DNA of 64,000 nucleotides from Sphingomonadales bacterium. GTDB lineage: Bacteria; Pseudomonadota; Alphaproteobacteria; Sphingomonadales; Sphingomonadaceae. Positions within the stretch are counted from its first letter, which is position 1. Each line of letters starts with the position of its first letter. The translations under genes and the position numbers were made by a program. The DNA lies in assembly GCA_016721875.1 (NCBI GenBank), contig JADKHG010000001.1, positions 62,001 through 126,000 of the forward strand, in the 5' to 3' direction. A model generated the notes under the pieces. The model searched no databases. It was not told where the DNA came from and was given only the letters and a program-made list of their open reading frames with translations. Below are positions 53,922-62,244 of this stretch, piece after piece.

Positions 53922-54680
53922 TCAGATGCCGCCATCGGTGGTGGCGTAGCCCAGCGCTTCAAGCCCAGTCTTCAATGCCGCGCAACAATCGTTGAGCATC
54001 GATGGATCGGTCGAGCGCACAACAAAATTGGCCCCAACCTTACCTTCGCGGAAGAAGGGATAGCTGCCAATCTGGCAGCCTTCATGCGCCGTTTCGGTGT
54101 CAGCCAGCAGAGTGGAAACTTCGCTTTCTGCACACCAGCAGCCGATCTGGTGCGACAACAGCGGCAAACCACCCTCGAGCGTTCCGGTCAGCGCGTCGAG
54201 CATTCCTGCAGTAATATGCGGCACGCCGGCCATGATGAAAATATTGCCCATTTGATCCCCGGCGCACCCGACATGCGGATTGGGGATCAAGTCCGCGCCC
54301 TCTGGCACCCGCGCCATGCGCAGCCGCGCCTCGGTCACGCCGCCGCGCTGTTCGTAATAGCGGGTCAGCGTTTCCTGTGCGACCGGATGCAGCACAACGT
54401 CAACCCCCAGTGCCGCTGCTATTGCATCGACCGTGATGTCATCATGCGTCGGGCCGATGCCGCCAGTGGTGAACAGATAATCATTGCGCGTCCGCAGCGT
54501 ATTGACCGCCTCTATGATCGCGTCCTGATCGTCGGCCACCACGCGCACTTCCTTCAGCCTGATCCCCTGCACGTTGAGCCAAAGCGCGATTTGCGAGACA
54601 TTCTTGTCCTGCGTGCGGCCAGACAGTATTTCATCGCCGATGATGATCAGGGCGGCTGTGTAGATGCGGGAGGTGGTCAT
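53922..54680 (-). CDS. CinA-like molybdopterin-binding domain protein
   Basis: 252 residues. TAALIIIGDEILSGRTQDKN, FTTGGIGPTHDDIT and NIFIMAGVP are the MoCF/CinA N-terminal domain; the C-terminal deamidase domain of full CinA is absent. Competence/damage-inducible protein A family; in other bacteria linked to pyridine nucleotide recycling. 58 nt upstream of the M16 gene on the same strand. Confidence 0.9.
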   Translation of the reverse strand: MTTSRIYTAALIIIGDEILSGRTQDKNVSQIALWLNVQGIRLKEVRVVADDQDAIIEAVNTLRTRNDYLFTTGGIGPTHDDITVDAIAAALGVDVVLHPVAQETLTRYYEQRGGVTEARLRMARVPEGADLIPNPHVGCAGDQMGNIFIMAGVPHITAGMLDALTGTLEGGLPLLSHQIGCWCAESEVSTLLADTETAHEGCQIGSYPFFREGKVGANFVVRSTDPSMLNDCCAALKTGLEALGYATTDGGI

Positions 54681-54731
54681 GCGATAGGCATAACCGCTAA
54701 GTTGCGGTTGGGGTAGTGTTTTAGGACGAAT

Positions 54732-54870
54732 CTCCCTCCCCCTTGTGGGGAGGGATTAAGGGTGGGGGCGGCGCACGTCTGTGCGCCAAGGGAATCGTAG
54801 CGCCTTATCAATTTTTGCGCCGCGGACGCGACGCGCCCCCACCCCAACCCCTCCCTACAAGGGGGAGGGG
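54732..54870. repeat. GC-rich inverted-repeat element between cinA-like and map genes
   Basis: Arms of about 36 nt (54732-54769 and 54835-54870) are imperfect inverted copies: CTCCCTCCCCCTTGTGGGGA at one end, mirrored by TCCCTACAAGGGGGAGGGG at the other, with GGGTGGGGGC / GCCCCCACCC inside. The 65-nt centre is not conserved in an obvious way and contains GGCGCAC/GTGCGCC. Same family as the element in uvrC. It creates a false N-terminal extension of the map reading frame. Confidence 0.8.
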
Positions 54871-54915
54871 CTTAAGGTCTCGCAAAATCCCCAGACCCGC
54901 GCTATATCGCCCTCT

Positions 54916-55743
54916 ATGAACCAATATGCCGTTGTAACCGCTGAAGAAGCCTATCAATCCCGTGACGGGGTCATCAAATTGCATGGCGAAGAAGGCTTCG
55001 CCGGAATGCGCGCCGCTGGCCGCTTGGCCGCCGAGATTCTCGACGCGTTGGTGCCGCATGTGGTGCCGGGGGTTACCACACAGGAAATCGACGATATTGT
55101 CCGCGAAATGACCATCCGCGCGGGCGGGGTTCCGGCGACGCTCGGCTATCGCGGCTATACGCACAGCTGCTGCACCAGCATCAACCATGTGATCTGCCAC
55201 GGCATCCCGTCTGACAAGAAATTGCGCGATGGCGACATCGTCAATATCGACGTGACACCGATAATCGATGGCTGGCACGGCGATACCAGCCGCATGTATC
55301 TGGTCGGCGATGTGCCGGTGAAGGCAAAGCGGCTGGTCGAGGTGACCTATGAATGCCTGATGCTGGGCATCGAACAGGCCAAGCCCGGAAACCGCATCGG
55401 TGACATTGCCCACGCCATCCAGAGCCATGCCGAGGGACACCGCTATAGCGTAGTCCGCGAATTTTGCGGCCACGGCCTAGGCCGCCTGTTCCATGACGCG
55501 CCCGAAGTGGTGCATGCAGGCAAGCCCGGCACCGGACCGCTACTAAAACCCGGCATGATCTTCACCATCGAACCGATGATCAACATCGGAAAACCGCATG
55601 GCAAGGTGTTGGAAGATGGCTGGACAGCGGTAACGCGGGATCGGAGCCTGTCGGCGCAGTTTGAGCATAGCATCGGCATTACCGAGGATGGGTGTGAGAT
55701 TTTTACCGCGAGCCCAAAGGGGCTGGATAAGCCGCCTTATTGA
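54916..55743 (+). CDS. map: Methionine aminopeptidase, type I
   Basis: 275 residues. Removes initiator Met. Metal ligands visible as NIDVTPIIDGWHGDTSRMY (two Asp), GHGLGRLFHDAPEV (His), FTIEPMINIG (Glu) and the final Glu in QFEHSIGITEDG. Start ATG 54916 gives the normal MNQYAVVTAEEAY beginning; the frame is open to 54781 only because it reads through the repeat. Overlaps the convergent nuclease gene by 7 nt. Confidence 0.95.
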   Translation: MNQYAVVTAEEAYQSRDGVIKLHGEEGFAGMRAAGRLAAEILDALVPHVVPGVTTQEIDDIVREMTIRAGGVPATLGYRGYTHSCCTSINHVICHGIPSDKKLRDGDIVNIDVTPIIDGWHGDTSRMYLVGDVPVKAKRLVEVTYECLMLGIEQAKPGNRIGDIAHAIQSHAEGHRYSVVREFCGHGLGRLFHDAPEVVHAGKPGTGPLLKPGMIFTIEPMINIGKPHGKVLEDGWTAVTRDRSLSAQFEHSIGITEDGCEIFTASPKGLDKPPY

Positions 55744-56474
55744 TTCCGCTTCATTTTGCAGCGAGGAAAGTTGCTGCAGCCAAGGAATTTCCCGTTTTTG
55801 CCGTGCCGCAGCTGCATGGTGCCGCCGCATCCATAACTCGGACAGCTGGAGCCTAGCGCATTCGCCACGGGCTTGCCGAAGTTGGCGAGAAATCGGTCTT
55901 CGGGCAATCGCCCTTCCCGAACCTGTTTCTTAAAGGCCCATGGAGCCAGATTGCTGTCATAGGCCCAAATGCCTCTTTTGTACCGACGCGCGTCTTCCTG
56001 CGCTTGGCGATAGGCTCCCTCTGGTCCGTAACGCTCCAGCACCCAAGCCCAGCCATGCAAAACCATTTCCAACTCGATATTGCGAACCAACGCACTACGC
56101 AATCCGAACAACTTCCTTTGAGGGCCGCTCGCGGTAGCTGACAAGAGGGTTGACGCCTCAGTTAGAAACGGAACGCCGACGATACGGCCGTAATGGTCGA
56201 AGCAGTTACCCGTTCCCGTCTTTTCGGTGACGGCGACATCCAGTATTTTCCGATCAATCAACGAGCGTAGGAAATTGCGCGCTTCCGGCCCACCGCGCTG
56301 TTTCATTTCCGGCGCGTCGATAAACGCAAAACGCACATCAGCACGCTGTGTTTTTCCGTTCTGATGCAATAGCTTGGTCCGAAATCCATCGCCGTCGCCA
56401 ACATGCAACACCTCCAGCCGAACGGCATCGTCAGGTATTTTGTGCGGAGCAACGATGATCTTTTGTTGAAACAT
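55737..56474 (-). CDS. Thermonuclease-like nuclease fused to a topoisomerase-type zinc finger
   Basis: 245 residues. SNase domain at about 18-170 with the catalytic set: Asp in VGDGDGF, Arg48 and Glu56 (VRFAFIDAPE), Arg97 (FDHYGRIVG), and WAWVLERYGPEG...YRQAQEDARRYKRGIWA. The C-terminus (about 211-241) is a C4 zinc finger like those at the end of topoisomerase I (CPSYGCGG, GKFLGCSNFPRC). No signal peptide, so it is probably cytoplasmic. Codon use is more AT-rich than in the neighbours. Possibly a DNA-directed nuclease. Confidence 0.85.
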   Translation of the reverse strand: MFQQKIIVAPHKIPDDAVRLEVLHVGDGDGFRTKLLHQNGKTQRADVRFAFIDAPEMKQRGGPEARNFLRSLIDRKILDVAVTEKTGTGNCFDHYGRIVGVPFLTEASTLLSATASGPQRKLFGLRSALVRNIELEMVLHGWAWVLERYGPEGAYRQAQEDARRYKRGIWAYDSNLAPWAFKKQVREGRLPEDRFLANFGKPVANALGSSCPSYGCGGTMQLRHGKNGKFLGCSNFPRCKMKRNQ

Positions 56475-56540
56475 GAAAGTCGAACCGGTTGATCGATCAA
56501 CTTTTAACTCCCATCGTTTAACAAAGCATTTCTTGCGGGC

Positions 56541-57488
56541 CTAAAGTCGTAACCCACTCACCTCATCCAACCCGGCCATGATATTCAAACTCTGCACCGC
56601 AGCGCCACTCGCGCCTTTGCCCAGATTGTCGAGCATGGCGATCAGGCGGACCTGGTCGCCTTTGGGGCTACCCATGACATAAAGGTCGAGCCGGTCAGTC
56701 GGCTTTTGCGTGTTGAGGATCAGCAACTCGCTCGGCGCCATTTCGTTATGGACATGGACCACCGGCGACGCGGCGTAGTGCTCTGACAAGCAGGCGCGCA
56801 TTTCGTCGGGGCTGTCGCTTCCCGGCATCACCGAGATCGGCAGCGGTACCTCAACCATCATTCCGCGAAAGGCCGGAACCACGGCGGGGAGAAGATTGGC
56901 GGCAGCGCAAGGCCGGCGTGGATCTGCATTTCGGGAATATGTTTGTGGTGCAGGGTCTGGGCCATAGGCGCGAAAACCGATGTCCGCGCCCCCAGAACCA
57001 TCGCGCCCCTCAAAGCGTTCGATCAACGCCTTGCCACCTCCCGAATAGCCCGAAACCGCGTTGACGGAATAGGGCCAGTCCGACGGGATCAGCCCGGCGG
57101 CAACCAAGGGAGCGACCAGCCCCAGAAAGCCGGTGGGATAGCAACCGGGATTGCTCACCAGCCGCGCACCCGCAACGCGGTCGCGCTGTGCGCCGCTGAG
57201 TTCGGGAAAACCGTAAGCCCAATGCGGATCGACGCGGTGCGCGGTTGAGGCGTCGATGATGCGAGTCTTGGCAGTCGTGGTCATCGCCACCGCCTCCTGC
57301 GCCGCATCGTCGGGCAGGCAAAGGATGACAAAATCGGCATCGTTCAGCGCCTCGCGCTTGGCGGCTGCGTCCTTGCGCTTGTCATCGGGCAAAGTGACCA
57401 AAGTGAATTCGTTGCGGCCAGCCATGCGGTCGGCGATTTCGAGGCCGGTGGTTCCGGCAGCTCCGTCAATGAAGAGGGTTTTGGTCAT
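56541..57488 (-). CDS. argC: N-acetyl-gamma-glutamyl-phosphate reductase (AGPR type 2), with two compensating shifts
   Basis: About 315 residues. Arginine biosynthesis: reduces N-acetylglutamyl phosphate. FIDGAAGTTGLEIADRM, catalytic Cys in LVSNPGCYPTGFLGLV, and VSGYSGGGKALIERFEG are present. Between 56962 and 56888 the open frame reads an unlikely Pro/Arg-rich stretch, whereas the next frame reads QTLHHKHIPEMQIHAGLALPPIFSP, the expected family sequence; the original frame then returns at AVVPAFRGMM. Two opposite single-base errors in C runs explain this. Start ATG 57488 (MTKTLFIDG); the extension to 57536 runs into a repeat. Confidence 0.88.
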   Translation of the reverse strand: MTKTLFIDGAAGTTGLEIADRMAGRNEFTLVTLPDDKRKDAAAKREALNDADFVILCLPDDAAQEAVAMTTTAKTRIIDASTAHRVDPHWAYGFPELSGAQRDRVAGARLVSNPGCYPTGFLGLVAPLVAAGLIPSDWPYSVNAVSGYSGGGKALIERFEGRDGSGGADIGFRAYGPDPAPQTYSRNADPRRPCAAANLLPAVVPAFRGMMVEVPLPISVMPGSDSPDEMRACLSEHYAASPVVHVHNEMAPSELLILNTQKPTDRLDLYVMGSPKGDQVRLIAMLDNLGKGASGAAVQSLNIMAGLDEVSGLRL

Positions 57489-57496
57489 TACCTTGA

Positions 57497-57594
57497 TCCC
57501 AAACTCCGTTCGCATCGAGCGAAGTCGAGATGCCATGAGATTGCGCGCGCATTATGGGTGTCTCGACTACGCTCGACACGAACGGAAATTGGGA
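57497..57594. repeat. Inverted-repeat element upstream of argC
   Basis: Arms of about 38 nt: 57497-57534 and 57557-57594, imperfect inverted copies built on CCGTTCG-x-x-TCGAGCG-x-AGTCGAGA. The motif differs from the CTCCCC repeat elsewhere in the window, so it is a second repeat family. It fills nearly the whole gap between the NlpC/P60 gene and argC. Confidence 0.82.
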
Positions 57595-57603
57595 GTCGAG
57601 CGT

Positions 57604-58527
57604 TCACAACCCCACCCTCTTCCGCGCCAACACCGGCACCTCATGCTTGTCAAACCGCGCTGCTGCGGCCTCTAGAGGCTCAATCGAAACCGCCATTGCA
57701 GCACCATTGGCGTGGATCAGATTTTCGCCATCGACCATCATCCCGACATGGCCGGGGAAGAAGATCAGGTCACCGCGCTGCAACGCTTCACCCTCGGGCA
57801 AATGCTCGCCAAAACTCGCCTGTTGCATATCCGCATCGCGCGGGGCCTTGATGCCTTTCAGGCCAAAGACCAGCTGTACTAGCCCCGAACAATCCAGCGC
57901 ATCGCCGCTGCGTCCGCCCCAGCTATAGGGAACACCAACCAGCTTCTCGGCCAGATCGGCGGGCGATCCCGCAACCTTACCTATTTCCGACAAATGGGCT
58001 GTAGGCACCCAGCCATTTTCGCACGCCAGATATTTGCCGCATTCGCTAGGTTCGCCACAAACGATCTGTGCGCCCATCGGATAACGTGCCAGCACCGGGG
58101 CCTTGATCGAAGGCTGCGCCACGAGCAATGTTGCTGGTGCGCTCACCACATGCGTCGCTGTGAAATCCTCGCCCAGATCGGCGAAGCGTAAATAGCCGAG
58201 ATAGTCGTCGTGCAAGCAAAAGCCCCAGGCCCATTCACCCGCGACGTCGAGCACAGCAAACTCTTCCCCATGCATCAGCGCGCTGACTGGCATCGAGCTA
58301 AGATGCGGTTCGGCATGGATTTCGGTGACCGGCGCAATTCCAGTGCGCAGCATCGGCACCGCATAATGCGGCGCGAACAGTTTCCCGGCGAGCTTGATAT
58401 CCGCCAGATCGCCACGGATCGGCGTGGTGCGTTTGTCGCCCTCTATACTGTGCCCGGTCAGGCTATAGATTGCCCGCTTTGGATATGCTTCTTTGTCCGC
58501 CAAAATCGCGCCCCTTGGATAAGGCAT
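57604..58527 (-). CDS. NlpC/P60-family cell wall hydrolase
   Basis: 307 residues from ATG 58527. SH3-like N-terminal region (MHGEEFAVLDVAGEWAWGFC, LGYLRFADLG), then NlpC/P60 domain with catalytic Cys in ALDCSGLVQLVF and His in FFPGHVGMMVD. Related to dipeptidyl-peptidase VI-type gamma-D-glutamyl-diamino-acid endopeptidases used in muropeptide recycling. No signal peptide seen, which fits a cytoplasmic recycling enzyme. Five nt downstream of the leucyl aminopeptidase stop on the same strand, so co-transcribed with it. Confidence 0.9.
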   Translation of the reverse strand: MPYPRGAILADKEAYPKRAIYSLTGHSIEGDKRTTPIRGDLADIKLAGKLFAPHYAVPMLRTGIAPVTEIHAEPHLSSMPVSALMHGEEFAVLDVAGEWAWGFCLHDDYLGYLRFADLGEDFTATHVVSAPATLLVAQPSIKAPVLARYPMGAQIVCGEPSECGKYLACENGWVPTAHLSEIGKVAGSPADLAEKLVGVPYSWGGRSGDALDCSGLVQLVFGLKGIKAPRDADMQQASFGEHLPEGEALQRGDLIFFPGHVGMMVDGENLIHANGAAMAVSIEPLEAAAARFDKHEVPVLARKRVGL

Positions 58528-58532
58528 CGCCC

Positions 58533-59925
58533 TTAGCGGACTGGATAACGCTCCGTCAAATATCGATAGACCGCGCGCAGCCCCAACGCCTCGCCGCCTT
58601 TGGGCCGCGCCGGCTTTGCCGTGCCGCGCCAGGCATAGGTATCCAGATGTGCCCAGGGAGTGCTGTCGGGCACAAATTTCTGCAGAAACAATGCAGCGGT
58701 GATCGCCCCCGCAAAGGCACCACCGCTGTTCATCGTATCGGCAATGTCGCTGTCGAGCATGTCGGCATAGGGTTTCCACAATGGCAGGCGCCAAACGGGA
58801 TCGCCCGAGGCATCGGCGGCATCGAGTATTGCACAGGCCAGATCATCGACATTGGCAAACAGGGCTGGCAATTCTGGCCCCAGCGCCGTGCGCGCCGCAC
58901 CCGTCAATGTGGCAAAATCGACCATCAACTCCGCCTTGTCTTCGACCGCCTTGGTCATGGCATCGGCAAGGATCAGTCGGCCCTCAGCATCGGTATTGTC
59001 AATCTCGACATGGAGGCCAACGCGGCTTTTTGACGATGTCGCCCGGACGCAATGCGCCACCCGAAATGGCATTTTCAACCGCCGGGACCAACAAGTGCAG
59101 CCGCACCGGTAGATGCGCCTTCATGATCAGATCGGCGAGCGCAATGGCATGTGCAGCCCCGCCCATATCCTTTTTCATCAGCCGCATTCCCGACGCTGGC
59201 TTTATGTCGAGACCGCCCGAATCAAAGCACACGCCCTTGCCGATGATGGCAATGCGCGGATGCCGCTCATCGCCCCATTCCAGCTCGATCATGCGCGGAG
59301 CGTGGTCGCGCGACGCCGCCTTGCCAACGGCATGGATCAGCGGATAGCCTGCCTCCAACGCATGGCCTTTTGTGATGTGCGTTGTCGCCTTGTGCGCCTT
59401 GGCAATGCGTAGCACTTCCTGTTCGAGCTGTTCGGGGCCAAGATCGCCTGCGGGACGGTTGACCAGATCGCGCACCAGCGCCGTCGCCTCTGCCATAGCA
59501 ACGGCTGCGGAAATCCGTCCGGGTTCATTGACCAGCAGGACACGCGGCCCCTTGACCTTGGGTTCACTGCGAAAGGCATCAAAGCGATAATGGGCGAGCA
59601 GCCAGCCGAGCATCGCGTCGCCGGCTTCCGCGCCGTCCAGCCGGTAAACCCCTTCTGCCAGCGCATCTGCTGCCTTGGCCAGCGCCCAAGGACCCAACGC
59701 ATCACGGTCGTCCACGACCAGCACCGAACGCTGCGTTTCATCGCCCGGAAACTGGTAACTGGCGAAGTCATTAATTCCGCCCTCGCATTTCTGCACTGCC
59801 AGCAACATCCGTACCGTCTGTGGTTGTGCAGACAACCAGTCAGAAAATTCGCCTTTCCTTACAATATACAAGGTGGTCGCAGATTGCCCCGTATCGGGCT
59901 GGATTAAATTGTTATAGTCAGTCAT
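58533..59925 (-). CDS. pepA: Leucyl aminopeptidase (M17), with a frameshift
   Basis: About 463 residues. GKGVCFDSGGLDIKPASGM with metal-binding Lys/Asp, MKKDMGGAA, and NTDAEGRLILADA are the M17 signatures; the N-terminal domain is short, as in the sphingomonad PepB-like form. The T run 59027-59031 has one base too many: removing it joins SGGALRPGDIVK to SRVGLHVEIDNTDAEGRL. Start at ATG 59925 (MTDYNNLIQ). Pairs with the downstream NlpC/P60 gene in peptide and muropeptide turnover. Confidence 0.9.
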
Positions 59926-59969
59926 GACGCAATCCATAGCGTGCGTTGCTCAAAAGGGGAGATGGCAAA

Positions 59970-60599
59970 ATGCGGAGGCAATCAAAATTTCTGGTGCTTT
60001 TGCCGATGCTGTTTGCATTCTTGGTCGCGGCATGTGGTGTTAATGAACCCAAGGAAGTCGTTGTTCCCGACGAGATAGACCGGGTTGCTAGCGCATTTCT
60101 CAAGGAAGTGCAGGCAGGCAAGATGGAAGCGGCTGAACGCCATGTTGCCCCAACCGCCCGTGATGAATTGCAGCAGACATTCGCAAAAGACCACAAGATA
60201 CTGAAAAATTCAGGAAAAATGACTCCGCGTTTCTATTTGCCGAAACCAAAAGGGTCGATGGCACCGCAGGATTCGGAGACAAGGTTGGTTTATGCCGTAA
60301 ACAATGATGGCAAATGGACCAGTGCTGAAATCCGCGTCTTCCGGATCGATGATGAACCTTATGAAGTCGACTATTGGAATATCAACAACAACGTTCCGCA
60401 ACCTTTTGGAATAGGGACGGAATTTTCAAAAATTCGCAACGGTATCGTTGGTGTAATGGCCGCCCTGGCGCTGTTATGTGCAATCGGGCTGGGCATATTG
60501 ATCTGGCTGGTGCGCCGCAGACCCGCGCTGGTTTCACCCGAAATCGAACCGGAAAAACGCGTGGCAGCGGTGACAACGCGGGTTGAGGACGGCGAGTAG
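59970..60599 (+). CDS. Predicted lipoprotein with a C-terminal membrane helix, hypothetical
   Basis: 209 residues from ATG 59970 (GGGGAG upstream). Signal with a lipobox-like VAAC near residue 22 (LLPMLFAFLVAACGVN), a middle domain (EIDRVASAFLKEVQAGKMEAAERHV, TRLVYAVNNDGKWTSAEIRVF) suggestive of a DUF4019/NTF2-like fold, and a single C-terminal transmembrane helix (IVGVMAALALLCAIGLGILIWLV) followed by a basic tail. Lipid anchor plus helix is unusual. Function not known. Confidence 0.65.
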   Translation: MRRQSKFLVLLPMLFAFLVAACGVNEPKEVVVPDEIDRVASAFLKEVQAGKMEAAERHVAPTARDELQQTFAKDHKILKNSGKMTPRFYLPKPKGSMAPQDSETRLVYAVNNDGKWTSAEIRVFRIDDEPYEVDYWNINNNVPQPFGIGTEFSKIRNGIVGVMAALALLCAIGLGILIWLVRRRPALVSPEIEPEKRVAAVTTRVEDGE

Positions 60600-60608
60600 A
60601 ACGCCCTT

Positions 60609-62126
60609 CTACTCTGCCGCCTCTAGCATGGCTTCGGCTTCCTCTGCACTCCATTGCCCTGCTTGGCGGAACTGCATGATGCCGTCATCGACAGGTTCCT
60701 GTGTCAGGATTTTCTTTTCCGCCTGATAATCCTGCAAAGTGCGCCACGGGTGGCGGTCGCCATTTTTGGGCAGATTGTCGATCGAACGCGAAAAATAGCC
60801 CGATGAGAAATCATCGACAAAGGGCAAAAGCGGCATGTCGGGATCGTCCAGACGCGGCACCGCGATCTTTGCCTGCTGATAGTCCATTTCCTTTAACAGG
60901 CGGCAGACATAGTCGCAGACAATGTCGGTTTTCAGCGTCCAAGACGCGTTGATGTAGCCGAAAATGCTCGCCATGTTGGGGATGTCGCTGAACATGACAC
61001 CCTTGTAACTGACATGATTGGCCAGCGGCTCGGGCTTACCATCGACGCGCAATTCGGCCTTGCCCAATGTCACCAGATTGAGCCCCGTCGCCGTGACAAT
61101 GATGTCGGCCTCCAGTTCTTCACCTGATGTCAGCTTGATCCCCTTTGCGGTGAACTTATCGATATGTCCGGTAACGATCTGCGCTTTTCCATCCGATAGC
61201 GCTTTGAACATATCGCTGTCGGGGATCAGGCACAGCCGCTGCTCCCACGGACCATAGGGCGGCACCAGATGCTTTTCGACATCGAAACTGCTGGGCAGTT
61301 CCTTTTTGGCCATATCGAGCAGCTTTTTGCCAACTTTGGCCGGATCTTTGCGTGCAGCCCGATAGACGAACCGTTGCATAGTAATATTTTTGAAGCGCGT
61401 GACCGCATAGGCCATTTTCTCGGGCATGATTGCGCGCAATATATTGGCCAATTTATCCTGGGCAGGACGCGAAACCATCCATGTCGGCGTGCGCTGTAAC
61501 ATGGTGACGCTGGTGGCGGTTTCTGCCATCACCGGGACGATCGTCACAGCCGTCGCACCAGATCCGATCACCACCACTTTCTTGCCCGAATAGTCCAAGT
61601 CTTCAGGCCAATGCTGCGGGTGGACAATCTGCCCTTTGAAGCTTTTCTCGTTGGGGAAATCGGGGCGATAGCCCTTATCATAATCATAGTAGCCCGCGCA
61701 CATGAACAGGAAGTTCGCGGTGAATTTGCGTTTCTTGCCGCTATCTTCGTCGTGTGTCGTCACTGTCCAACGCGCGGTTTCGCTTGACCAGTCGGCGGTC
61801 AGCACGCGGTTTTTGAACCGGATATTGGGGCGGATCTTATATTCGTCGGCGGTTTCCTGCACATAATCCCAGATCGCGGGACCATCGGCGATCGATTTTT
61901 CGTGCAACCATGGTTTGAAACGATAGCCCAGTGTGTGCATGTCCGAATCCGAACGGATACCCGGATAGCGGAACAGATCCCAGGTTCCGCCCATATCGGC
62001 GCGCTGTTCGATAATGACATAGCTTTTGTCGGGGCATTGCATGGTCAAATGCGCCGCCGCAGCAATACCCGACAGTCCAGCCCCGACGATAAGGACATCA
62101 AAATCGGTTTTCTCTTTGCTTGCCAC
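60609..62126 (-). CDS. Flavin-containing Baeyer-Villiger-type monooxygenase
   Basis: 505 residues. FAD motif DVLIVGAGLSGIAAA, BVMO fingerprint FKGQIVHPQHWPED, NADPH motif VVVIGSGATAVTIVP. Subfamily of group I flavin monooxygenases close to EthA-type enzymes. Probable start is GTG 62126 with GAGGAG six bases upstream; the frame is open to 62291 through the divergent promoter. The upstream 16-bp palindrome may be its operator. Confidence 0.88.
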   Translation of the reverse strand: MASKEKTDFDVLIVGAGLSGIAAAAHLTMQCPDKSYVIIEQRADMGGTWDLFRYPGIRSDSDMHTLGYRFKPWLHEKSIADGPAIWDYVQETADEYKIRPNIRFKNRVLTADWSSETARWTVTTHDEDSGKKRKFTANFLFMCAGYYDYDKGYRPDFPNEKSFKGQIVHPQHWPEDLDYSGKKVVVIGSGATAVTIVPVMAETATSVTMLQRTPTWMVSRPAQDKLANILRAIMPEKMAYAVTRFKNITMQRFVYRAARKDPAKVGKKLLDMAKKELPSSFDVEKHLVPPYGPWEQRLCLIPDSDMFKALSDGKAQIVTGHIDKFTAKGIKLTSGEELEADIIVTATGLNLVTLGKAELRVDGKPEPLANHVSYKGVMFSDIPNMASIFGYINASWTLKTDIVCDYVCRLLKEMDYQQAKIAVPRLDDPDMPLLPFVDDFSSGYFSRSIDNLPKNGDRHPWRTLQDYQAEKKILTQEPVDDGIMQFRQAGQWSAEEAEAMLEAAE

Positions 62127-62145
62127 CAGCGCCTCCTCATGCAAC

Positions 62146-62161
62146 TTAATCGGCCGATTAA
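62146..62161. promoter_or_regulatory. Perfect 16-bp palindrome in the divergent promoter region
   Basis: TTAATCGGCCGATTAA, centred 27 nt upstream of the monooxygenase GTG and 92 nt upstream of the hydrolase ATG. Its length, perfection and location fit a binding site of a TetR- or MarR-type dimeric repressor. No regulator gene is adjacent. Confidence 0.65.
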
Positions 62162-62244
62162 ATGGTGATGTATCAAGCTGGTTGCAGATTGCAACGGATA
62201 AGGCAGTGCTTGACCTCGTCGCAGCCGGGCTTAGCATTAGCCGC

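Noticed and set aside
54732..54870. Possible CRISPR array
   Set aside because: Only a pair of inverted, not direct, arms; no regularly spaced repeats or cas genes in the window.
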